Below, in pieces: positions 9,897 through 20,960 of a stretch of 64,000 bases of DNA. Numbering within the stretch: the stretch's first letter is position 1; each line of letters opens with the position of its first letter. Made by a program: the position numbers and the translations under genes. Below the pieces are notes generated by a model, which was not told the DNA's origin, searched no databases, and worked only from the letters and a program-made list of their open reading frames with translations. Source of the stretch: Plectosphaerella cucumerina (Eukaryota; Ascomycota; Sordariomycetes; Glomerellales; Plectosphaerellaceae); contig JAGPXD010000004.1 of NCBI GenBank assembly GCA_020746995.1, forward strand, positions 2,170,001-2,234,000, read 5' to 3'.

Positions 9897-10016
9897 GACA
9901 TACAACACCGGGTATTCGCTGGTCGTCACCGACCCAACTACTAATCCAGCCCTCATTGGCTTGTCTATGGGAGAGCGGACGGGATCCCGAATTTTCCAAT
10001 GGGTATGGTCGTATGT
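9897..10016 (-). rRNA. 5S ribosomal RNA (copy 1)
   Basis: The minus strand reads ACATACGACCATACCCATTG at its start and ends in GGTGTTGTATGT, the paired ends (helix I) of fungal 5S rRNA; length is about 120 nt. The internal promoter region GATTAGTAGTTGGGTCGGTG, with GACGACCAGCGAAT after it, is intact. Compared with the copy near 58.6 kb, the helix II arms have changed together (CCATTGG/CCAATG here, CCACTGG/CCAGTG there), so pairing is kept. A T-run follows. Single dispersed 5S genes are normal in filamentous ascomycetes. Confidence 0.93.
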
Positions 10017-10953
10017 GTTGGGATTCGGAGCGAGCAGCACTCATATTGCGTGAAGCTGACGATGTTGTGCGGCATCGCGGAAAGTGTCGAATAATGGGCG
10101 ATCAGCTCAGCGGCCATTGGATGTCAACCCCGAAATACAAGTGATTGGTCGAATTTCCGCCATAGAGGTTTGGTCGATCATGATAGGGCAGCCTCTCGAG
10201 AACGAGCGACCAATCCCTGAGAAGCCGAAACTTCTTCTTGACGTCTGTCCAGTTTGAGGAAACAATCCTTTTGGAACGGCTGGCTGTGAATGAGCTGTCT
10301 AGAAGCTCGAATGCGATGATAGTGGGCCTGGGTGCCTGATGGGAGTAGTTCTGTCGCTTCAGTCCAGCTAAATCTCAGTGACACCTTCGTCAGGTGAGTA
10401 GGCACTTGATTTGAACCTCAAATATCCTTGCATCAAGGTCCCCAAAGTTGATTGTGTGGTCTTACTGCAACCGGCTTGTCACTGACATCATGAGTTGACC
10501 CGACTTGTGATTGACGAGGTATTCAGAGCCGTGAGCGCTCATCGGGTTTCCGAGTGCCGGTCGATTCTGCCCTGCGACCTGTCCCACAATAGACTGCCCG
10601 GCTCCAGATTTTTTGCGGGTGGCAACGCACCGCACCAGCCACACCACCGAGCCTTCCTTTTCGGGGCCGGCGCCTGGCCGCTTGACTCAGCGCCGGCACT
10701 GCCCCGCCCTCCCTCCAGTTCGGGCAGGCCGCGCAGCCACTCACCGGGTGCTTCCATCCACTTCCATTGGATCCCTTGATATACATATACCGCGAAGCCC
10801 ATCCTAGCCTTTCTCTCGACCTGACCCTGCCTCCGACTCACCACCAACAAAGACCCTCGACACCCCTCCGCGATCCCTCCGCAAAGCCCACCGACAGCGA
10901 AAGCTACCGTCACAACACCACACCCGACAAGTCCTCCACACACAATCGCAAAT
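10017..10953. other. Intergenic region, MBF1 promoter and leader
   Basis: About 940 bp. The last 130 bp before the MBF1 start are rich in CCxACA and CT. There is an AT-rich spot (GATATACATATACC) near 10780, only a weak TATA candidate. No gene seen. Confidence 0.5.
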
Positions 10954-11574
10954 ATGTCTGACGACTGGGATACCGCCACCAAGATTGGCAGCCGTGTTCG
11001 CGGCGGCGCTGGCGGCCCTCGCGAGACTGTCGTCAAGGGCCGCACTGGCCTCAACGCTGCCCTGCGCGCTGGTGCCGTTTCGACCGAGAAGAAGTACGCC
11101 TCGAGCAACGCTGTACGTACAACCACCACTCCCCCAGGCGAAGTTGGCGGCAGTGACCCCTCCGCCAGCTGAGTCTGACGACACCGACCCCACAATCCTC
11201 ACGTGCCGCCCCTTCACCGCAACCGCCCTCCACCCCCTACCAATGGCAACATGCTAACATGCCTTCTGCAGTCCGGCCCCTCGACGGAGGGTCAGCGCAT
11301 GACAAAGGTCGACCGCTCCGACGACATCATCAAGCCCAACACCATCGGCAAGCAGGTCGGCGACGTCATCTCCCAAACCCGCCAAAAGGTGGAGCCCAAG
11401 ATGTCGCAGAAGGACCTCGCGACCAAGTGCAACACCACCCAGTCCGTCGTCGCCGATTTTGAGCGCGGCACCGCGACCCCCGACCAGAAGGTCCTCGCCG
11501 CGATGGAGCGCGTCCTCAACGTCAAGCTGCGGGGTTCCGGAATCGGCGAGCCCAAGTTCCCCAAGAAGAAGTGA
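10954..11574 (+). CDS. mbf1: Multiprotein bridging factor 1 (transcription coactivator)
   Basis: MBF1 links bZIP-type activators to TBP and also helps suppress frameshifting on stalled ribosomes. Two exons, 10954-11112 and 11272-11574, with a 159-bp GT-AG intron carrying a GCTAAC branch point; 153 residues, the usual size. The N-terminal MBF1 domain starts MSDDWDTATKIGSRVRGG. The C-terminal helix-turn-helix (cro-like) contains MSQKDLATKCNTTQSVVADF and ends in a basic tail (FPKKK). Full-length and intact. Confidence 0.96.
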
Positions 11575-12154
11575 GCGGCTGTTTTCTTTCCTGCAAGGGA
11601 GGGAAACTGTCAGTATGAAAGACGAGGCCGAGATGCCGGGTTCGCGCCCCCGCGTGCAACCCCGGGTCTGGTCTTTGGGGCGAGCGGGATTGATGGCCTG
11701 GGACGGGAGGCTCGCGCGTCCTGATTATAGCGACGACGCGCGGGCATCCCCGGGGCCGTGGGAGCGGTTCGATTGAAAAAGACGCAATCGGCTTTCTGGG
11801 TTTATGGCGTACAGAAAACACAGCGCGACAAGATTGTCAGACAGCTGCTTTTCGAGGTTCATGGGTTCATAGAAAGTCGCCATCCCGAATAGAACGTTGG
11901 CCTTTTTTTTCAGCTGGCGATTACCTCTGATATTCAATGCTTCTCCAGTGTTCTAATGCAAAAACGCCCGTCCATGTTATTGTATACAAATAAACTCCGT
12001 TTCGTGCTCGCCATGTGTGCTTGGGAAAATGAACAACTCGCTCTGAGGCGGCTGCGGCACATACAAATCTCAACATGGCAATGCCTGCCAGTAAAACAAA
12101 AGGGTATCATGTATCATCATCCAGTCTCAACCTCGCCAACCGCTCCGCTGTCCC
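11575..12154. other. Convergent intergenic region, MBF1 and Cdt1 3' ends
   Basis: Both flanking genes end here. There are AT-rich stretches near 11900-12000 fit for polyadenylation but no coding-like frame. Confidence 0.5.
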
Positions 12155-13582
12155 TCACGCCACCAGGGCCTTCACCCGCTGGGCGAGTACCGAGTCGTAC
12201 GGCTTGCTGCGCGTCTGGATCACGACGTGCTCCTTGCCACCCAGGCTGACCACCCTCAGCCATTGCGGGGCGACCTCGTTGGCGATGATCTTGATCGTGT
12301 CGATGCCTTCCTCCGCAGGCATGGGCGTCCTCAGGGAGTCCTTGATCTTCTGCTGCAGAATCGCCATGGTGAAGGACAGGACTGGCAGACCCGAGGGGTT
12401 GGACGCGTTGGCCAGCATGCCAACGATGGAAGCAATCTCGCTCACACGCTCGAGTGCCCTCCTCCTGGCCATCTCCGGTCCCGAAGGAAGCTCCACCAGT
12501 GCCCTGGCAGCCTCCTTTGCCCGCAGCCTGTCGAGAAGGCTGACCTTCTTGTCGGCAAAGGCGTCGAGGATAGATGGCTTCGGGGCGCTGGCCTTGGCCT
12601 CGCGCTCCTGCTGCTTGGCGGCAAGGCCCTGCTTGAGCTCCGTCAGGGCGCGGGCTCCCTTTTCCAGGGCGGGGTTGAGCATGTCCGCGCAGTGACGCCT
12701 CGTAATTTCGGACTTGGGGAGCTCGGTGAAGCTGAGGCTCTCGAAGGAGATGTCGAGGTCAGACATTTCGTCCACGGCGCGGTCGGCGCACATGGCGTGC
12801 AGGTTCTCCTCGAATCGCTTGCAAAGCTTGTTCTCGTCAATGACCCCACCGGTGGGATCAATGAGCTCAAGACAAAGCCTGCCGCGGCCAAAGTCGGTGA
12901 CGGTGAAGGGAGAGCGCAGGGCGTCGCCATTGGACTTGGAGTCCTGGATGGCAATGCATCGCCGAATGTCGTCGATGGTGGCCTTTCGCTTGCCCCATGC
13001 TCGGGTCACCTGGGGGATGATGGTCGCAATGTCGATAGGCACCGCGCTGCTGGTTTGGTGGGTCAATTGCAAGGCCACCGTTTTCAGGATGGCTTTTTGC
13101 AGGTTGAGGAGGTCGAGGAGCTCTGCGGGCAGTTGCTGCTTGGGCTTGGGGGCGAAGGCGGCGGGGATGGGTTTCTTGGAGCGGCTGACTTTTCTTGTCG
13201 TGGCGTTGCCATCCTTCTTTGCCAGGGGGCTCGACTTGGTGGAGGAGCCTGCGGTGTTGGGCTCGACCTGTGTGAGGACGCGCGAGCGCTTCGTGGCAGC
13301 GGCGGAGACGGTCTCCTCGGCTGGGTCGGCCTTGCGCTTCTTGCTGGGCTTGACCTCAGCCACAGGCGCAGCGGTAGGGACCTTGTTCTCGACGTCACTG
13401 CTGTCGTCGATGCAGGTGACGGTAACAGGGCCGAAAGCTCTCGAGTTGGGGAGGCACACGGCGAGCACCTTCTTGTCGGTCTTGCCGACGGATGCGTAGT
13501 TCTTGGAGACGCGGCCGAACTTGCTGATGGACGCTGCCGCCGGGACGGGCTTGGTGCGTCGCTGGGAGGCTGCCTTTGCCAT
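12155..13582 (-). CDS. cdt1: DNA replication licensing factor Cdt1
   Basis: Cdt1 loads the MCM2-7 helicase onto ORC-bound origins in G1. A single exon of 475 residues if the start is ATG 13582 (MAKAASQRRTKP). The frame stays open up to 13816, but the extra residues look like translated leader. The first 150 residues are basic and disordered with KKRK and SRSKK nuclear-type signals. A central winged helix spans about 150-245 (LPAELLDLLNLQKAIL ... FTVTDFGRGRLCLEL). The C-terminal MCM-binding winged helix begins after SLLDRLRAKEAAR (about residue 345) and runs to the end. Fungal Cdt1 is poorly conserved, so the call rests on this two-winged-helix layout and the LLDRLRAKE segment. Confidence 0.8.
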   Translation of the reverse strand: MAKAASQRRTKPVPAAASISKFGRVSKNYASVGKTDKKVLAVCLPNSRAFGPVTVTCIDDSSDVENKVPTAAPVAEVKPSKKRKADPAEETVSAAATKRSRVLTQVEPNTAGSSTKSSPLAKKDGNATTRKVSRSKKPIPAAFAPKPKQQLPAELLDLLNLQKAILKTVALQLTHQTSSAVPIDIATIIPQVTRAWGKRKATIDDIRRCIAIQDSKSNGDALRSPFTVTDFGRGRLCLELIDPTGGVIDENKLCKRFEENLHAMCADRAVDEMSDLDISFESLSFTELPKSEITRRHCADMLNPALEKGARALTELKQGLAAKQQEREAKASAPKPSILDAFADKKVSLLDRLRAKEAARALVELPSGPEMARRRALERVSEIASIVGMLANASNPSGLPVLSFTMAILQQKIKDSLRTPMPAEEGIDTIKIIANEVAPQWLRVVSLGGKEHVVIQTRSKPYDSVLAQRVKALVA

Positions 13583-14652
13583 CGTGGACGAGTCGGCAGA
13601 TGTGGTTACCGGGCGACGGGTCGATGGTACGTCAGGGAGGGAAGGAGTCGTCGAGGAGGTAGTATAGAACAGAGAGGTCGTGCAATGTCGAAGGGAAGGC
13701 AAGATGCTGGACAGGACTGAGAATTGGGGAAGTCGCGATGCTTGCTGCTGAAGAAATGGAGAGACAAGTGAAGTTGGAAGGGGAAGCACCTCCCTCGCAG
13801 ACTTGGAGGGCGGCAAGATAAGCCTGGTTGCGGTGGGGTGGATTCATCCTTGTCCAGGGCGAAGGGCGCGTCGCCAGGGCCACGAGAAACGCGACCCGGA
13901 CGCGTCCACAATTAATGACGGACCGCATGCAACCGTGTAAAGTCGCGTAAAGTGGCCGCGACCAGCGACCCGCCGCGTCCGTGCACGCGCGATGCCCCGG
14001 CACAACTTCGGCAGCCTCGCCGGCGCACCAGGATCTGGTTGCCCCAGAGTTTCCAGGAGAGCGGGAGACCGATGGCACCAGTGTCTGCGCCGATCTCGAC
14101 TAAAAACCGACCCCGGTAGATTTCTCCTTTCTCATTTCCATGCCCTGCCTGCCCTGCCTGCCCGATGCGCCGCGGGTGGTCACTCCCGAGGAACGGTGCG
14201 AATCTCAACACGTGTTAGGTGACCGAGAGCACACCGATTTGTGAAATTCATGTGGAATTACTGCATGTGCCCGGGAACGCTACCCGGCATGCTTCAAAGC
14301 ATACGGCCATGTCACGCTCGCGGCGTGCCTAGAAATGACCGAAAAACCTCCCCGAAACTCGTAAAACCCTTGGCTCCGGTTCCTGACGATATCCTTGAGC
14401 GCTGCTGGCCTCGAGCCGTGTCCGTGCCGAAAATTTTGTGTAAACCGCTGAAGCCCCAGAAACAGAACGAAAAGCCGGCCAAAGGCATGACAAAGGAAAA
14501 GTAGAGGTCTTATGGTTGCCTCGTCCCAGAAATGAAAACCCACTCCCAGACGCCCGAGCCGCAACCGGCTATGTGTTGATGGTACAATTCATACAGAACG
14601 AAGAAGCAAGGCTGGTGGTGGTGATGTAGCCGTCGGGCCGTTGTAATGAGGC
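13583..14652. other. Intergenic region upstream of Cdt1
   Basis: Contains the Cdt1 promoter and CT-rich leader (to about 13850) and the 3' side of the next minus gene. Short frames in the middle have no protein-like features. Confidence 0.45.
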
Positions 14653-14886
14653 TCAACGGCGCATCGCGGCGTGCCAGTGTTCTGTGCCGAAGGAGACGGG
14701 GCTGGGGGGCGGCGGGGCCGGGACGCTGTAGTCGTGCTCGCGAATGATGTGGACGGGCGTCGAAGGGCGGTTGCTGGAGGAGGAGAGAGAAGCGTTGATG
14801 CTGCTGTAGAGGTCCTGGCCGGTAAGGTGGCGCAGGTCTTGCCTCGGGGAGATGGCGATGGGCGCGACGATCTGGGTGGCAGGCAT
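14653..14886 (-). CDS. Small hypothetical protein, 77 residues
   Basis: I do not recognise this protein. It starts MPATQIVAPIAISPRQDLRH and has a Ser-rich centre, a Pro-rich stretch and the C-terminus GTEHWHAAMRR. The composition and the non-repetitive helical part (HLTGQDLYSSINASL) look like a real fungal coding sequence. Upstream on the minus strand a CTAAC branch point and a CCCCAG acceptor near 14912-14930 suggest a leader intron, so an earlier start is possible. There is no signal peptide or membrane segment. Confidence 0.45.
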   Translation of the reverse strand: MPATQIVAPIAISPRQDLRHLTGQDLYSSINASLSSSSNRPSTPVHIIREHDYSVPAPPPPSPVSFGTEHWHAAMRR

Positions 14887-17800
14887 TTTGAGGGTTGTGC
14901 AGAACGACACTGGGGATTTTGTGTTAGTCTTGGGGACAGGCTGCGCGGGCATGTGAAGAGGCGGCTCACCGAAAGTGGGTTGTGGGGTGTATTAGAGGGA
15001 TATGCTCTGGTGGCAGGGCGGATTAGGCGCGGATGGTGGTAGTGTATCGATGCGGGAGCTGGTCGATCAGGGAGGCCGTTGGGTAATGGTGATCAAGATC
15101 AGGTCTCTGGGGTTTTGCGTTTGGTGGGAGGAGAGTTGAGAGGGACGGGACCGGGGGGAAGGAGGTTGTTTTTAAAAAATTGGAAGGAGGGATGGGGAAG
15201 GGAAGGAGCGGCAGGGCATAAGATACGGCACGGCAAGGTAGGTACGAAGGTACAAGTAGGCAAGGTACGGGTACCGGGGCGGGAAGGTACCTGCACTGTT
15301 CAAAGTATTTTGGGGCGGGAATGAGTCCGTGGCTCACGAGAAGGAGCGACCCGGGGTTTCGTCCGACTCAGATATGAGAGACAAGGATCGTGGCAGTTGG
15401 GACCGGCGGCCGGGGGTGGCCTTTGGGCCATTTGCACTTGGGGGGCAATGACAAGGGATACACGAGACATGGAAGCTCGCTGGCGTGCTGGCCCTGCTGG
15501 GTCAGAAACAGAGCCCGGTCTGTGCTCGCCCTTTTTTTTTATGCCAGCCCAAACTTGATGAAAATGTTGTTCGTGTGGCCCCCCAATCCTTTTCTCTATG
15601 GGTGGGACGCAGACTACCGCGGGCAAGGTGCGTGGCAGCTGTGAGGTGCCTAGATACGGGGGGATGATGGGGTGAGAGGTGTATTGTAGTGTTGTGGGTG
15701 GCTCCCTTGCTTCCCATTCGATCGCCTCGGGCTACATTTCCCCCAGCATCGCGACACGGGAGCCAGCCCGCGAGCGCATCAGAGTTGTAGACCAGCCAGC
15801 CAGCGCTGCCTCGGCAGGGATAAAGGGGCTTGATGGTGGGTGGCGCGGGGGCGTGAGAGGGCAAGGCCCGGCAGGCGAACGGGCGACGGGCAGGTCGGAG
15901 TCAGCCCGGGGGGCACGTCAGATCCAGACCGCAACAAGGAATCCAGGCCAATGGTACGGAATGGGGGCGTCGCCTGTACGAGTCTGACTGGAGAAGACGG
16001 CTAAGGTTGCAGCGGCAGCCCCCCAGGGAAGGGCAGCCGGGGAAGACGTGGAGAAGCGGTCAAGGGAGAGATGCATGGGGTTGGAAGCGGCTGGCGGCTG
16101 GCCGGGCTGCATATCGCACGTAAGGTTTGCGAGACAACAGAGGAACGTATCTATTTGGGGGTGGAAGTCCCAAGCTGTCAATAGTTTTTTTTGGTGTGTG
16201 GGATGAAAAGGGATGGATGGAGCTGACGTCTCCGGTAGCACTCCCGCGCAATAACCTTCCTCCTCGTACGTTGCTACAGTATGCCTGGCTCTTGGTGCAC
16301 CTCATGTCCGGGCAGGATTAATTCGAGACTATCGAGCCTGGTGTAATGTAGGCTCTGAGCCGGGCGGACACGTCTGGCCGATATCCGAGGGTGGAAGCTG
16401 GACTACAGGTACAAACAAGTACTGTGTTTGCGGGAACCCGCCCTGGCCAGCCCCGGCCAACTTTGCAAGGTGCCTTATCACGACATGCCGATGAAAAGTT
16501 GCCAGGAGGGGGAGGGGGGCTACGTGGGGAGGAATCTCTGGTTGTTGGGGGACGTTCGCTGTCTCGGTGGAATGTCTGGGGACGGCGAAGCGGTGACCGA
16601 GCGGGCCGTGGACGATAAGCACTCCAGTCTTTTCTTCTGAGGATCCCTCTGTTTCTGCCAGTGGATGATGCGAGCCAGGCCGCCCCAAAATGGCATTCCC
16701 CACCCCTTGGAAGCCCCGGATAATGATGTGCCCCCAAACGAGTCTCGCATCATCTCAGTCATACCGAGGCGGATAAAGCAGGACAACCCTGGGAAAAGGA
16801 AGACGGCCCAGAGACCCAGACCCAGCACCCGGGCATCAAGCACCGAAAGGGGGTGAAATGAGCCTGTGTTCGACCTGCCTCAACCTGCCCTGTCTGCGCC
16901 CCGGACCATCCCCGGCCGTCCCGGCTTTGCAGGGTTCCTGGGGAGGGAGAAAGAATATTCCATTCGTCCTTGACAGATTTCGCAAACAAGGGGCGGAAGA
17001 GCTCCCGGTTGGACAGGGCTGGGGGACGGGCCGGGGTGGTCCCTGGTCACCTCTGGGTGGGCAGAACTTGTACCCAAGACGGGGAAGAAGTTCCTTTAGT
17101 TTCGGGGGAGGGCGAGACGGTGATGAGCTGTTGCAGAGGCTAAACAGCCCTGTTCTGGCCTCCCCGTGCCTGTCGGTGTGTCGATGGCCATTGGTATGCG
17201 CCCGTCCCGTTTGCTGTCTGTCGTGCTGTCAATGTCTGGCCTTGTTGCCAGTAGGCAAACAGACGTGTTGCGCTGACGCGCTGTGGGTGGCACGCCCGGC
17301 TGCCGTCTCGGTGCAATCTCTTCTCGAGTTTGCTCCCTGGCTACGCGACGTGCTACTTTGTGTCCATGACGCTACGGTCCCTCTCAGGCATCGGAGTCCG
17401 GCGGCCTGGTCCTCTGATTGCTGCCCCCGCGCGGGTGATTGTCGCATCCCAACCCTGACCAGGGACTGGAAAAAAAATCCAGGGCGGGCGAGCCCAAACC
17501 TCCAGCCCGTCTCGTCGTCTCGTCTCGCCCGGGGCCCAGGTCCGGGCCTTGAAACCGGCGACGGGCGGGCGGGTGGTTCCAGCGTCTGAAGTCCTAACGA
17601 GGATTGACAACCAGGGAGCGGCGCGGTCCCCCCAGCCCGCCATGTGCGTGCGTGCGCGCCGCGCTGCAGATCCGACGCACAGCTGCTGCCCATGTGGACG
17701 TTGTACGCAGTACGCACCGAGAGTTGGGACTATTTTACTACTAGTAGCATTGCAGTGCCATTCCCGCCTCGCATCTTCAGCTCTCTCGGGCTGACACCGG

Positions 17801-18998
17801 CCCAGCTTCCGCGGCCTCGTACAGCAGACAATGCTGTTCCCAAGGTGACCGCATTGACACGGGGAAATTCTCAACCGCGACCCCCTCGGCAAGTCGTGTG
17901 GGGGAGATGCTCGACGCTCCTTCCGCGTTCCCCGGACGAGGCCTCTGATCCCCTGCATCCTCCCCACATTTGACTCGTCTCGAGCACACCCTGGACCTGG
18001 CAGAGATGGCTGCGGAGAAACGCCGGCCGCGCGGGCAGTCCCGAAAGACGCGTTCCTGTGGAGAAGCTCTGCCAGTGGCCTCCGAGTCTGCAAGCTGCGG
18101 CGCCCGATCCCAGGGTCCCGGTCGTCAGGCCGGACGCTCGCCTCGCTTCCCCTGAGCTTGTCTGATCATGCCCCGAAGCAGGGCACGCTCGCACTGCAAT
18201 CTCCACGGCGTATCATTGCGCGAGGGCCGACGGCGCTTGATGCGCCGCCCAGATGAGAAGTGGGTGTACGGTGCAGTTCGTGGGATGTGTTCGAGGCTGC
18301 CACTGACAGAAGCATCAACCTGAAAGCCTTGGCTTGGGCGCTGATCGCCCCCGGGCCGCTCATTTTTCGGTATCGAGGCCGCCTTGACTCGATGCCCGAC
18401 AGTGACCCGCCTCGCCGTCGCGGAACGTCCATGCTGGAGGGCCGCAGATCGAGATGTCAGTCCCTGGATCGTATTCCCAGCCCGCTGAAGAAAATTGCGC
18501 TCTTCGGTATGTCCGTCGGCCACGTTTCAAGGCGAAACGCCATCATCACAGCGACCCTTTCAGCAGCCCGTGCCTGAAAGGGCAGCCAAGCACACGACCT
18601 CTTCAGCTGCCACAACATCAATAGCCGTGGTGGCGGTCCGGCTCTCCAGCTGTCAGGCCACGTTGGACCACGTTGTTGCTGGGGATGCGTCGCCACCCCT
18701 GCCCCTTGCCCCCCTCGTCCCCCTCTCTGGCGCGTAGGACCGCTTCGACCTGCTCCCATCTGGGAGCTCGGTTGCGAGTCGAGGCAATGATTGACAGGCT
18801 CATCGTTCACAACGTGGCAGACCAGACGGTTGACTCACCTCGCCACAGGAAGTGCAAGCAGCGCTTGAGCCTCGGCTCTCCACGTTCCGTTGTTGTACAT
18901 GTGGTTTCTAAATGGTAAAAGTATACAGGGGGTGATGGTACATAGGTGTATGGTTCGTACATGAATTACAGTTTTGTCGGGCCGCCGGGAAAGGGAGA
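14887..18998. other. About 4.1 kb without a convincing gene
   Basis: GC-rich and purine/pyrimidine-biased in blocks. 15225-15290 is full of GGTAC/AGGTA repeats, 15533-15540 is a T-run, and several frames of 100-246 codons are open on both strands. None of these has protein-like composition, known motifs or joinable introns, and they lie antisense to each other. It may hold a long leader or non-coding RNA; the sequence alone does not show one. Confidence 0.4.
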
Positions 18999-20960
18999 TC
19001 AGAACATGCTGGGCCCGGACCGCGCCTTCTTGGCATCCTCCTTCAGCTTGTCCTCAAAGCTGCTGGGCATCCTCCTCGCCCCCTTGGTGAAGGCGTCGCA
19101 CAGCAGCGCCGCCGCCACGCTGACGTTCAGGCTGTCGACCGAGCTGGCCGAAGACGACGCCTCGCGCATGATGGTCACCTGGTGGTTCGCCTTGGACGTG
19201 ATCCTGCGCGAGAGGCCCTCGCCCTCGTTGCCCATGACCAGGATGCAGGGCTTCTCGCTCAGGGGGTCCTCCTCGGCGATGTCCTCGGGCGTCGACTGCT
19301 GCCGGCTGCCCTTGGAAGATGTCGGTGCGACGGCCACGTACGAGGCCCAGCCCGCCTTCTTTGACGCCTCAAGGAAGGTTGCCGGGTCAGCCACGGAGAA
19401 GATGGTGAGCTCCTCCGCCGCGCCAGCCGCCGCCTTGACTACCGTCGGCGTGATGGGCGAGGATGTCTGCTTGGTGATGGCAACCGCTGCGGCGCCGAGG
19501 AACCGCGCCGTGCGCAGGATAGCACCCAGGTTGCCTGGGTCCATGACCTCGTGAAGCAGCAGCACCAGGGGCTGGTGGCCGCTGCGGGAAGACCACTGCT
19601 GGAAGGGCTCGGCGCCGTTGATGGCCAGGTCCTCCTTGCTTTGGTGCGAGATTTCAACGGTGAAACCCCCGTCCGCGACGGGCCCGAGGCCGTTGATGGG
19701 CAGCTGAGGCAGCGGGGACGCCTCGAGCACGAGGCCCTGGTGAGGCCGGCCCTTGCTTAAGCTGTCGAGCAGCTGCTGTTTGGATTCGGGAATGGACGTG
19801 ACTTTCACCCCGCGCTTCTCCGCGAGGGCCCCGACCGCATCCATCGCCTCCCGCTTGTTGCTCCCCTCATAGATGTAGAGGTTGTACAGCTTGCGGTTGG
19901 CTTCCTTCAGCGCCGCCATCACGGGCCAGCGTCCGAAGAGGAACTGGGACGCTGCAGTGGTGTACGGCAGCGTCGAGGGGAGGCCTTCATGAGACCGCGA
20001 GCGCTGAGGCCGCGGCTGATCTTCTGATCCCTCCTCGAGCTCCCGGCGGACCCTTGGGCTTCTCGGGTCCTCGGAGAAGCTGCGAGGCTTTCTCCGCTCT
20101 CCTTCGGCGGCCGACTGATAGTAACTGGCGCTGGATGGTCGGTCTTGGCGGTCGCGGCGATCCGGACGGTCCCGTGAAGTTCGGGCTGGGCGACTTTCTC
20201 TACTAGGCGTAGACGCCTTGTCCATAGAATCCCATGCGCCTCTGCCCGGCGCCTCGGGCTTGTCTCTCGACTCCCACGCGCTCTTGCCGGGCTTTGAGTC
20301 CCGCTCCTCAGATCCGCCGCGCTTCTCGGTCGATTCCACCCGCGCTCGCCTGTCGTCGACGAGCTTGCCGATCTTCTCCTTGAAATCTCCCTTGTTGAGC
20401 TGGTATACCAGGCTCTTCTTGCCGAAGGAGAAGTTCGGGTCGTTGAACCGTTTGCTGCGAGTTTTCCGCCCGCCCTCATCCTCCTCTTCCCTCTCCTGTA
20501 TCTTTTGCAACGCCTTCTTGAGCTTGAAGTGCTTGCGGCCACCAGCCATCACCGGTGTGGGCTTGTCTCTCGTCCGGAAGGTGCGCTCAAAGTCGCCAGT
20601 CGATCGTCCCTCGCTCCGCGCAGGAGCTCCACGGTCAAAAGAGGGTTGTCGGCGAGAGGGCGCGTCGCCCCGGTCGAACGAAGGCTTCCGGCCAGATGGC
20701 GCATCGCCACGGTCGGACGATGGCCGCCTGCGAGGTGCATCATCGCCCCGCGAAGATGATCCCCGATCAAATGAAGGTCGCCGACGAGGTTCGCGTGTCG
20801 AGGGCTGACGGCGGCCGCCAGCCTTCTCTTCGTTACGAAGGCCCCGCCATACTCCTGACAGAGACGAGGAATGCCTGACGATCTGGTTGGAAAGACCTAG
20901 GCTAGGTCTGGTAATTTGACTGTAAGAAGCTGTCGAGCTCCATCTCAAAGCGGAGATCAT
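18999..20960 (-). CDS. mrm1: Mitochondrial large-subunit rRNA 2'-O-ribose methyltransferase
   Basis: A SpoU/TrmH-family enzyme related to yeast Mrm1, which 2'-O-methylates a guanosine of mitochondrial 21S rRNA using SAM. A single exon of 653 residues from ATG 20960. The frame is open to 21098, but the start at 20960 gives a good presequence (MISALRWSSTASYSQITRPS). Residues about 40-120 hold degenerate 12-14-residue repeats around RRxPSFDRGDAPS, and about 120-330 are charged and disordered. The SpoU substrate-binding N-domain starts near FLFGRWPVMAAL, followed by motif 1 (DPGNLGAILRTARFLGA), motif 2 (LVMGNEGEGLS) and motif 3 (SLNVSVAAALLCDAF). It is much longer than yeast Mrm1 because of the linker. 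The promoter is shared with the divergent remodeller gene. Confidence 0.92.
   Translation of the reverse strand: MISALRWSSTASYSQITRPSLGLSNQIVRHSSSLSGVWRGLRNEEKAGGRRQPSTREPRRRPSFDRGSSSRGDDAPRRRPSSDRGDAPSGRKPSFDRGDAPSRRQPSFDRGAPARSEGRSTGDFERTFRTRDKPTPVMAGGRKHFKLKKALQKIQEREEEDEGGRKTRSKRFNDPNFSFGKKSLVYQLNKGDFKEKIGKLVDDRRARVESTEKRGGSEERDSKPGKSAWESRDKPEAPGRGAWDSMDKASTPSRESRPARTSRDRPDRRDRQDRPSSASYYQSAAEGERRKPRSFSEDPRSPRVRRELEEGSEDQPRPQRSRSHEGLPSTLPYTTAASQFLFGRWPVMAALKEANRKLYNLYIYEGSNKREAMDAVGALAEKRGVKVTSIPESKQQLLDSLSKGRPHQGLVLEASPLPQLPINGLGPVADGGFTVEISHQSKEDLAINGAEPFQQWSSRSGHQPLVLLLHEVMDPGNLGAILRTARFLGAAAVAITKQTSSPITPTVVKAAAGAAEELTIFSVADPATFLEASKKAGWASYVAVAPTSSKGSRQQSTPEDIAEEDPLSEKPCILVMGNEGEGLSRRITSKANHQVTIMREASSSASSVDSLNVSVAAALLCDAFTKGARRMPSSFEDKLKEDAKKARSGPSMF

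Noticed and set aside
9646..10053. A + strand ORF whose peptide resembles that of the minus ORF at 58438-58704, as if a conserved protein family
   Set aside because: Both are antisense translations of the 5S rRNA genes; similarity stops at the 5S borders.
12227..13720. A 497-codon + strand ORF
   Set aside because: Antisense to Cdt1; Gly/Leu/Val-rich low-complexity composition typical of a GC-rich shadow frame.
13583..13816. An extended Cdt1 N-terminus
   Set aside because: Composition changes to Ser/Thr/Pro-rich leader-like sequence, and the ATG at 13582 begins the basic N-terminus expected for Cdt1.
16858..17589. A 243-codon + ORF in the 4-kb gap
   Set aside because: Cys/Pro/Arg-rich, no motif, overlaps open frames on the other strand; looks like chance in GC-rich DNA.
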